A stretch of 5,452 nucleotides of DNA, taken from NCBI GenBank assembly GCA_009699025.1, contig WLOZ01000162.1, positions 1 to 5,452 of the forward strand. Direction: 5' to 3'. The position numbers and the translations under genes were made by a program. The notes under the pieces were generated by a model. That model made no database searches. It saw nothing but the letters and a program-made list of their open reading frames with translations, and had not been told where the DNA came from. Source of the DNA: Actinomycetota bacterium. GTDB lineage: Bacteria; Actinomycetota; Actinomycetes; S36-B12; CAIYMF01. Numbering within the stretch: the stretch's first letter is position 1; each line of letters starts with the position of its first letter. This document shows, one piece after another, positions 1-4,683 of this stretch.

Positions 1-12
1 TCGCGTCCGACT

Positions 13-1344
13 TCAGGCGATTTCAGCCACGCTGTCGACGAGTTGACGCAGAGTCGAGACCTCGAAGACGGCGGTGCTGAGCACCGCGTATTCGGAGACA
101 CGCGAGTCGCCGGTGTCCCACTCGTCAGCGGGCTCCGGATTGAACCAGTAGAGCCGTCGAGCGTCGTGCTGAAGCCTCGCAACCTCGGCGAGGGCAGGCT
201 CGCGGTCGTGCGACCGCGCGTCGCCCACGATGAGCACGGTTGTGCGTGGAGTCACCGCGGTGGGCCACTTTTCGAGAAATCCACGCAGCGCCCCTCGATA
301 GTCGCTGCGGCCATCGCCCACCACCAGGCCGCGACGGTCAAGGAGATGGCGGGGGTCGAGCACACCCGGACTCGACTCCAGAATCTCGGTAATCTCAACG
401 ATTCCGTCGACGAAGACGAAAGAGCGGACACGACTGAACTCCTGATGCACCGCGTGCAGGAGTGCGAGAGTGAAGGGCGCGAACTCTGCCGTTGACCCCG
501 ATACGTCGCACAGGACCACGAGCTCGGGACGGGTAGGTCGCCGTCGCCTCAGCGCGGGCGACAGCGGCACTCCGCCGGTGCCCATCGACGATCGGATCGT
601 GCGCCGCATGTCGAGCGTCCCGCGACCGCGACGCTTGCGCTGACCCAACCGCGATGCGAGCTGACGCGCCAACGGACGCAGGGCCAGTCGTAGCGAGGCG
701 AGTTGGTCGGGTCGAGCCCTCAGCAGGTCGATGTCGGCCAGATCACCCCGACGGCTCGGATCGACCGGCGCAGGCGTGACCATCATTCGCTCTGCCACCA
801 TGCGCTCGATGAGCTCGCGAATCTCCCGTATCGCCCGCTGGGCCTCGATTCCAGTCATCAGGCGTTCGAGTTCGCTCTGCTCACCTGCGCCAGCGAGGTA
901 GCGGCGATGGATCTCGGCGAGGTCCATTCGGCGGAGTACTCGCTGCGTGTGGTGCTCAACCGAGCGTCCCTGGTCAACGCCGGAGTGCTCATCGACGACC
1001 GAGTCGAAGTACTCCCTCACGGCCTCGATGTTCCCGTCGCGTAGCTCGTTGACGACATGATCAACATCGTCGCGGCCTTCGGAATCAGCTCCTGAGATGT
1101 CAGGCGGAGGGCCCTGGCGTACGTCCGCGCGCGCGGCCGGGAACACGGCGTCGAAGGCGCGGTCGAACTCGCGCAACCGAGCACCATCCTTGACGAGGGC
1201 CGAGCGTAGTGACACCCGAACCATCGCGCGCCGATCAACATCGACCTCCGCGAGCGCCCGAGTTGCGTCGAGCACCTCCCCCGTGGAGACGGGAACACCC
1301 GCTGCCCTCAGCCGCTCGGCGAGATCAACCACCGCAGCCACCAC
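13..1344 (-). CDS. CoxE-like von Willebrand factor A domain protein
   Basis: The 443-residue product looks like a VWA protein of the CoxE family. These proteins usually act in the cytoplasm with a MoxR-type AAA+ ATPase in maturation or metal insertion of partner enzymes such as CO-dehydrogenase/xanthine-dehydrogenase-type molybdoenzymes. Residues 1-70 form an Ala/Leu/Arg-rich helical start, followed by an acidic linker (about 75-130) and a helical, charged middle. A very basic stretch (235-275, RKRRGRG, then RRTIRSS and GTGGVP) is typical of the segment just before the VWA domain. The VWA domain runs from about 272. Its MIDAS motif is DVSGS (Asp280, Ser282, Ser284), with likely further metal residues at Ser347-Asp348 and Asp375 in GDARS. 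The start is GTG at 1344, followed by a second GTG; no ATG, GTG or TTG lies between it and the upstream in-frame stop, and no clear ribosome site is visible. No MoxR gene lies immediately upstream, so the real partner is unknown and may lie beyond position 1. Confidence 0.87.
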   Translation of the reverse strand: MVAAVVDLAERLRAAGVPVSTGEVLDATRALAEVDVDRRAMVRVSLRSALVKDGARLREFDRAFDAVFPAARADVRQGPPPDISGADSEGRDDVDHVVNELRDGNIEAVREYFDSVVDEHSGVDQGRSVEHHTQRVLRRMDLAEIHRRYLAGAGEQSELERLMTGIEAQRAIREIRELIERMVAERMMVTPAPVDPSRRGDLADIDLLRARPDQLASLRLALRPLARQLASRLGQRKRRGRGTLDMRRTIRSSMGTGGVPLSPALRRRRPTRPELVVLCDVSGSTAEFAPFTLALLHAVHQEFSRVRSFVFVDGIVEITEILESSPGVLDPRHLLDRRGLVVGDGRSDYRGALRGFLEKWPTAVTPRTTVLIVGDARSHDREPALAEVARLQHDARRLYWFNPEPADEWDTGDSRVSEYAVLSTAVFEVSTLRQLVDSVAEIA

Positions 1345-1442
1345 AGCGGGGGCGAGGGCCGAATGGCTGGACGTGGCGGTCTCCTTCGCTCTACTGTTCG
1401 TGGGCGCCGGGGTTCCTCGGCACGACTACCGCTTTCCATCGT

Positions 1443-1448
1443 GGAGGT
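1443..1448 (+). promoter_or_regulatory. Ribosome binding site deciding a GTG start
   Basis: GGAGGT lies six bases before GTG at 1455 and twelve before the in-frame ATG at 1461. The spacing favours GTG 1455 as the start. It also argues against the much longer in-frame extension back to 1209, which would run antisense through the 5' part of the VWA gene. The rest of the 110-bp divergent gap (1345-1454) shows no promoter pair that I can defend. Confidence 0.6.
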
Positions 1449-1454
1449 CAGGGC

Positions 1455-2039
1455 GTGGCGATGCAAGGCGGTCAAGATGGTGAGGCGCTCCTCGAACTCG
1501 GAATCTCGCTGCACCCCGAGCACGACCTCGCCCGGCATCGGCTCATGACGGTGTTGGCCAGCCGCCTCGGATACGCGTCGGTTGTTGTCCCCCGCGAATG
1601 TGCCAACGCCGATGAGCTCGCCGTCGACCTACGTTCCGTGGCCGCTGGCACGGTTGTCGAAGTCGACGATCCCACCGATGTGCACGTGGTTCGCGCTGCT
1701 CACCTCGACGCCATCCGCGTCGCTCGAGCCACCCTTGACGCAGCCGGCGACACTCGTCGCGTTGTCGTAGCTGTGCCGGTGGCGATCGGCCGAACCACGA
1801 ATGAGGCGGAGGCGCGCGCCTCGCGCGACAGTCGGTTTGTCGGCGATCAGCATCCCGAGCTCAGCGGCATCTTCGGAACCTTCGAGCAGGCGCAGCGACA
1901 GGTGATCGAGATCGCCGGGGCCGGCGGCGGGGCGCTGCGCGTGACGCTCGCCGATGACCCTGACATCGCCGACCTGATGGCTCAGGTGCGGGCCCTGGTC
2001 GTCGGGCCCACCGTTGTCCTCCATCGACAGGGGCCCTAG
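1455..2039 (+). CDS. Short luciferase-like monooxygenase (LLM)-related protein, function unknown
   Basis: From GTG 1455 the product is 194 residues. No enzyme can be named with confidence. Residues 14-46 (LELGISLHPEHDL, then LASRLGYASVVVP) resemble the first beta-alpha unit of luciferase-like flavin/F420 oxidoreductases, where an early helix ends in 'LGY/F-x-S-V'. Residues 102-165 (RRVVVAVPVAIGRT, EAEARA, then SGIFGTFEQAQRQVIEIAGAGGGALRVTL) resemble the C-terminal unit of the same family, which normally reads 'G-T-P-E-E-V ... G-A ... L'. Full-length LLM proteins are usually about 280-350 residues, so the middle of the barrel, including much of the substrate/cofactor region, appears to be missing. 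The frame is intact and ends 7 bp from the convergent regulator gene. It may be a degenerate paralogue kept as a small protein. Its neighbours do not reveal its role. Confidence 0.65.
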   Translation: MAMQGGQDGEALLELGISLHPEHDLARHRLMTVLASRLGYASVVVPRECANADELAVDLRSVAAGTVVEVDDPTDVHVVRAAHLDAIRVARATLDAAGDTRRVVVAVPVAIGRTTNEAEARASRDSRFVGDQHPELSGIFGTFEQAQRQVIEIAGAGGGALRVTLADDPDIADLMAQVRALVVGPTVVLHRQGP

Positions 2040-2046
2040 GCGGGCA

Positions 2047-2886
2047 TCAGGGGATTGGCAACCCCGGAGGGGTGGTGATCGAGCCATGCGCTAGGTCCTG
2101 GTCGATCGCTACGGCAGCGCGGCGCAACTGCTCGAGGAACTCGCCCGTGAGCGTCTCGAGCGGTACGCGGGCCGCATGGGCGCTGACGTTGACCGCCGCG
2201 ATCACCGCGCCATCGGCCGCGTGAATCGGCACGGCGACCGAGCGCACCCCCGTTTCGAGCTCCTGGTCCTGGAGAGCCCAGCCCCGCTCACGCACCACCG
2301 CAATCTCGGCCCCGATCGCGAGGGGGTCGGTGATGGTGCGGTCTGACAGCGGGTGGAACGCCGTCGTGGCGAGGTAGTGCGCGAGAGTCTCCTCGTCGAG
2401 CGACGCGAGCAGGACCCTGCCCATCGAGGTGCAGTGCGCCGGAAGCCGGGCCCCCACCGTGAGGCTAATCGTCATGATGCGGTTGGTGGCGGCACGGGCG
2501 ACGTACACGATGTCGGGCAGGTCGAGCACCGAGGCGCTGCACGACTCGTGCAGCCGATCGGCGAGATGCTCGAGGTGGTCCTGGGCCACCTTGGCCACCG
2601 TCGCCGATGACAGGTACGCGAACCCGAGTTCCAGCACCTTGGGCCGCAGGTAGAACAGTCGTCCGTCGCTGCCGACGTAGCCCAGCGCCTCCAGGGTGAG
2701 CAGGAACCGCCGGGCAGCCGCCCGGGTGAGCCCGGTCTCCCGGGCCACGTCTGACAGCGTGAGCCGTGGCCTATCTCGCGAGAAAGCGCGGATCACCGCG
2801 AGCCCTCGATCGAGTGACTGGACGAACTCCGGCGCGCGGGGGGCAGCCAGAGCGGGGGGAGCGGGGGGAGCGGGGGGAACGGGCAT
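2047..2886 (-). CDS. IclR-family regulator, PcaR/PcaU/PobR-type
   Basis: The 279-residue cytoplasmic DNA-binding protein probably controls the divergent dioxygenase operon and its own gene. Residues 20-75 form the winged helix-turn-helix: EFVQSLDRGLAVIRAF, then LTLSDVARETGLTRAAARRFLLTLEALGYV. The stretch DGRLFYLRPKVLELGFAYLSS (75-94) is characteristic of the aromatic-acid branch (PcaR, PcaU, PobR). The effector-binding IclR domain follows, with HCTSMGRVLLA (151-161), ERGWALQDQELETGVRSVAVPI (200-221) and a GAVIAAVNVS strand near 226-235. The ATG at 2886 is the only usable start because an in-frame TAA lies 9 bases upstream of it. No good ribosome site precedes it, so a leaderless or very short-leader message is possible. 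Residues 4-16 form an unusual Pro/Ala tract encoded by a 9-bp tandem repeat. Known relatives respond to beta-ketoadipate, protocatechuate or 4-hydroxybenzoate. The effector here (hydroquinone or a downstream acid such as beta-ketoadipate) is inference. Confidence 0.9.
   Translation of the reverse strand: MPVPPAPPAPPALAAPRAPEFVQSLDRGLAVIRAFSRDRPRLTLSDVARETGLTRAAARRFLLTLEALGYVGSDGRLFYLRPKVLELGFAYLSSATVAKVAQDHLEHLADRLHESCSASVLDLPDIVYVARAATNRIMTISLTVGARLPAHCTSMGRVLLASLDEETLAHYLATTAFHPLSDRTITDPLAIGAEIAVVRERGWALQDQELETGVRSVAVPIHAADGAVIAAVNVSAHAARVPLETLTGEFLEQLRRAAVAIDQDLAHGSITTPPGLPIP
2852..2878. repeat. Three perfect 9-bp tandem repeats in the regulator's 5' end
   Basis: The unit gcgggggga occurs three times without a mismatch (2852-2860, 2861-2869, 2870-2878). 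On the coding (minus) strand each unit adds Pro-Pro-Ala, giving the flexible PPAPPAPPA tract just before the DNA-binding domain. The unit is three codons long, so gain or loss of copies would keep the reading frame. Confidence 0.93.
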
Positions 2887-2906
2887 GGGATCGGTTTACC
2901 ACAAGT

Positions 2907-2940
2907 GTTCGCTGAGCGCACATACCTTCGCACTGCGAAC
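2907..2940. promoter_or_regulatory. Composite operator module 1 (regulator-proximal)
   Basis: Two 15-bp boxes are separated by 4 bp. Box A (2907-2921) is GTTCGCTGAGCGCAC, a near-palindrome. Box B (2926-2940) reads CTTCGCACTGCGAAC and contains the perfect 13-bp palindrome TTCGCA-C-TGCGAA (2927-2939). Box centres are 19 bp apart. Box A agrees at 12 of 15 positions with the PcaR/PobR-type operator GTTCGATAATCGCAC as I recall it from Pseudomonas. The module ends 20 bp before the regulator's start codon, so occupancy would be expected to block that gene's promoter. Binding by the adjacent IclR protein is inferred. Confidence 0.77.
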
Positions 2941-2981
2941 AGGTGGGTTCACCAGTTTTCGCGGTACATTCTGGATTGGGG

Positions 2982-3010
2982 TTGACGCGCGGGTGCCCGG
3001 GGTGTCGAAT
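2982..3010 (+). promoter_or_regulatory. Candidate sigma-70-type promoter for the dioxygenase operon
   Basis: TTGACG (2982-2987) is a good -35 hexamer. At a 17-bp spacer sits TCGAAT (3005-3010), a mediocre -10 matching four of six consensus bases. Transcription would begin near 3017, inside operator module 2, which fits repression by steric block. The -10 is weak, so an alternative promoter overlapping module 2 and activated by the regulator cannot be excluded. Confidence 0.4.
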
Positions 3011-3012
3011 AG

Positions 3013-3046
3013 GTTCACCCTGCGAACGCATGTTCGCTCAGCGCAC
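3013..3046. promoter_or_regulatory. Composite operator module 2 (operon-proximal)
   Basis: Box C (3013-3027) is GTTCACCCTGCGAAC and box D (3032-3046) is GTTCGCTCAGCGCAC, again with a 4-bp gap and 19 bp between centres. Box D differs from box A by one base. The whole module, reverse-complemented, matches module 1 at 27 of 34 positions. It ends 39 bp before the ATG of the dioxygenase small-subunit gene. It is the likely control site for the catabolic operon. Confidence 0.77.
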
Positions 3047-3074
3047 ACTTTGTGATCATTGACCACCGAGTTCC

Positions 3075-3080
3075 GAGGAG
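3075..3080 (+). promoter_or_regulatory. Ribosome binding site of the dioxygenase small-subunit gene
   Basis: GAGGAG lies five bases before ATG 3086. This supports ATG 3086 over an in-frame TTG at 3059, which has no ribosome site and would add nine residues unlike the family. Confidence 0.8.
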
Positions 3081-3085
3081 AACCC

Positions 3086-3613
3086 ATGGCCGGGCCGACC
3101 AACGTATCCGGAGCCGTCGAGGCCGCGTCGTACACGACCGTCTTCGGCTCACTCGCCGATTACACCAAGGGCGGGGTCGAACTCATCAACGACGACCCCC
3201 GGCACTACGCATTTTCCAATGTCTTCGAGGTGGCCAGCACCAGCAAGCCGTGGGAGCTTGTCGCCGTGGGCAAGAACATGGAGTACGTGCTCGAGGTGGT
3301 GCGCGCCGAGGGCACCAGCGAGTGGCGCACCGCGTCGCACGACCAGTTTGCGCTGTGCATGGACGGCTCCGTTGAGATCGAGTTCCGCACCCTCGCGAGC
3401 ACCGTCGCCGAGGGTGACGAGGGCTCGCGGGCGATTACGGGCGAGCCGGGCGAGCGCATGGGCCGCGTGGTGCTCTCCCACGGCCACCAGGGGCTTCTCC
3501 CCCGGGGAGCTGCGTACCGCATGAGCGCCGCGTCGGCGTCGGTCGTCCTCATTCAAACCATCGCCGGGCCCGACACCAAGTTCCGCTGGTCGGAGATCTG
3601 CCAGACCTCCTGA
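3086..3613 (+). CDS. pnpC: Hydroquinone 1,2-dioxygenase small subunit (HapC/PnpC-like)
   Basis: The 175-residue product (roughly 19 kDa) matches the size of the small subunit of the two-component hydroquinone dioxygenase (HapC of Pseudomonas fluorescens ACB, PnpC of Pseudomonas sp. WBC-3). With the large subunit it forms an alpha2beta2 enzyme that cleaves hydroquinone to 4-hydroxymuconic semialdehyde. The sequence has a cupin-like pattern of short beta strands: HDQFALCMDGSVEIEF (85-100) resembles a first cupin motif and GHQGLLPRGAAYRM (133-146) a second, but a full metal-ligand set is not evident. This agrees with the large subunit holding the iron. There is no signal peptide or membrane segment, so it is cytoplasmic. 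It is first in the operon, 72 bp before the large-subunit gene. Assignment rests on size, fold pattern and the strong identification of its partner. Recognition of this subunit alone is less secure. Confidence 0.82.
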   Translation: MAGPTNVSGAVEAASYTTVFGSLADYTKGGVELINDDPRHYAFSNVFEVASTSKPWELVAVGKNMEYVLEVVRAEGTSEWRTASHDQFALCMDGSVEIEFRTLASTVAEGDEGSRAITGEPGERMGRVVLSHGHQGLLPRGAAYRMSAASASVVLIQTIAGPDTKFRWSEICQTS

Positions 3614-3652
3614 CCCCTCCTGACCCCTCGCGACCCCAGACCCCAGACCCCA
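3607..3652. repeat. C-rich short tandem repeats between the two dioxygenase genes
   Basis: A 10-bp unit, ctcctgaccc, is repeated exactly at 3607-3616 and 3617-3626. The first copy includes the stop codon TGA of the small-subunit gene. A partial third copy follows. Then the 7-bp unit gacccca occurs three times perfectly (3632-3638, 3639-3645, 3646-3652). The transcript strand is very C-rich and G-poor here and forms no obvious hairpin, so it is not a rho-independent terminator. Confidence 0.88.
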
Positions 3653-3672
3653 GCCCGCGCACCAACCGTTCA

Positions 3673-3677
3673 AGGAG
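3673..3677 (+). promoter_or_regulatory. Ribosome binding site of the dioxygenase large-subunit gene
   Basis: AGGAG lies eight bases before ATG 3686, within a good purine-rich context (AAGGAGA). This gives the large-subunit gene its own initiation site rather than dependence on coupling across the 72-bp gap. Confidence 0.8.
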
Positions 3678-3685
3678 ACACCACA

Positions 3686-4672
3686 ATGAGCGTTGACGCC
3701 AGCACCCCCACCACCGCCTCGGAGCCCGGCGGCGAGGGCTACCGCACCTTCACCCTCGGCGAGTTCAGCTTCCGGCGTGACGAGTACTTCGCGTACATCG
3801 GCTGGCCCACCGGCAGCCACGTCATGAGCGTCGACGCCTTCCTGCGTGCCATGCAGCGCGACATCGCCTGGGACTTCTTCTACGGCATCGTCAACTTCGA
3901 CGGCATCTTCGGCACCATGAACCACTACGGCACCGTCGACCTCTTTGCCGGACGCTACAGCGACTCCTACCGTAAGGCCGAGCTCGACTACAGCGAGAAC
4001 ATTGAGTCGGGCATCATCCGCGAGCAGTTCAAGGCGATTCTTGACGACTGGACCAACGCCACCTTCGACCCCTTCGCCTCACCCCACGAGACCGGCCCCG
4101 CGTTCGGCGTCAAGAACGGCAACAACGTTGCGGCCATCACCCGGCGCCGCGTCGCCGCGGCCCGCATGGTCAACGTTCCGGGCGACGAGGAGCTGCGCAG
4201 CGACGAGAACGGCCATCCCGTCAATCGCATGTTCCGCGACGTGCCGCAGGATGAGCCGCTGGTCGAGGCCGAGCCCGGCTTTGAGCAGGAGGTTGCGGCC
4301 TTCAACCTCTACAGCTACCTGGCCCGCTCGCAGGTCACCTGGAACCCCTCGGTGGTCAGCGTGTGCAAGGACTCGCTCTTCTGCCCCACCACCGAGGAGT
4401 ACATCCTCCCTGTCATCCACGGCAACGACCGCGTCGAGTGGTTCCTCCAGCTCTCCGACCAGATCACCTGGGACGTCGAAGATCGCGACACCGGCGCCGT
4501 GCGTTCACGCGTGGTCATGAAGGCGGGCGACGTGTGCGCCATGCCCGCCGACATTCGGCACCAGGGCTACTCGCCTAAGCGCTCGATGCTGCTGGTGTGG
4601 GAGAACGGAAGCCCTGAGCTGCCCGAGCTCATCGCCAGTGGCAAGGCCCCGACTCACCCCGTCGAATTCTAA
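3686..4672 (+). CDS. pnpD: Hydroquinone 1,2-dioxygenase large (iron-binding) subunit (HapD/PnpD-like)
   Basis: The 328-residue product (roughly 37 kDa) fits the 38-kDa iron-binding subunit of HapCD/PnpCD, a non-heme Fe(II) ring-cleavage dioxygenase acting on hydroquinone. The decisive evidence is the metal site. The C-terminal cupin contains IHGNDRVEWF, placing His245, Asn247 and Glu251, and PADIRHQG places His292, 41 residues after the Glu. As recalled from the PnpCD structure, the iron ligands there are His256, Asn258, Glu262 and His303. The order and spacing are identical with an offset of 11 residues. The N-terminal half (about 20-140: FTLGEFSFRRDEYFAYIGW, then the FFYGIVNFDGIFGTMNHYGTVDLFAGRY region) carries aromatic clusters and no membrane segment. 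All ligands are present, so the enzyme should be active. The substrate range (plain versus substituted hydroquinones) cannot be read from the sequence. The gene ends 11 bp before the aldehyde dehydrogenase. Confidence 0.92.
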   Translation: MSVDASTPTTASEPGGEGYRTFTLGEFSFRRDEYFAYIGWPTGSHVMSVDAFLRAMQRDIAWDFFYGIVNFDGIFGTMNHYGTVDLFAGRYSDSYRKAELDYSENIESGIIREQFKAILDDWTNATFDPFASPHETGPAFGVKNGNNVAAITRRRVAAARMVNVPGDEELRSDENGHPVNRMFRDVPQDEPLVEAEPGFEQEVAAFNLYSYLARSQVTWNPSVVSVCKDSLFCPTTEEYILPVIHGNDRVEWFLQLSDQITWDVEDRDTGAVRSRVVMKAGDVCAMPADIRHQGYSPKRSMLLVWENGSPELPELIASGKAPTHPVEF

Positions 4673-4683
4673 AGTCGCCCCGG

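Noticed and set aside
1209..1454. An 82-residue N-terminal extension of the LLM-like gene
   Set aside because: It would run antisense through the start of the VWA gene, is Arg/Pro/Ser-rich without family resemblance, and GGAGGT at 1443-1448 marks a later start.
2031..2070. A bidirectional terminator between the convergent LLM-like gene and the regulator gene
   Set aside because: Short GGGG/CCCC pairing and the GGGCCC and CCTAGG palindromes exist, but the stem is poor, part of it lies in coding sequence, and no T-run follows on either strand.
1629..2087. A 152-codon minus-strand frame opposite the LLM-like gene
   Set aside because: It has no recognisable domain, overlaps the end of the regulator gene on the same strand, and its composition is that of a frame shadow.
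2946..2962. A fifth operator box starting at the GGTTCACC that recurs at 3012-3019
   Set aside because: Only the 8-bp half is shared; the second half of the box is missing, so it is at most a weak half-site.
3051..3068. A CRP-like site suggested by TGTGA at 3051-3055
   Set aside because: The second half-site is absent (only one of five bases fits at the right spacing), and TGATCA here is just a short palindrome.
3059..3085. TTG start nine codons upstream for the small-subunit gene
   Set aside because: It has no ribosome site, whereas ATG 3086 has GAGGAG at a five-base spacing.
3149..3925. A 258-codon minus-strand open frame across the dioxygenase small-subunit gene and into the large-subunit gene
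   Set aside because: It is low-complexity (Ala/Gly/Val/Glu-rich), has no recognisable domain, lies antisense to two well-supported genes and is typical of spurious frames in high-GC DNA.
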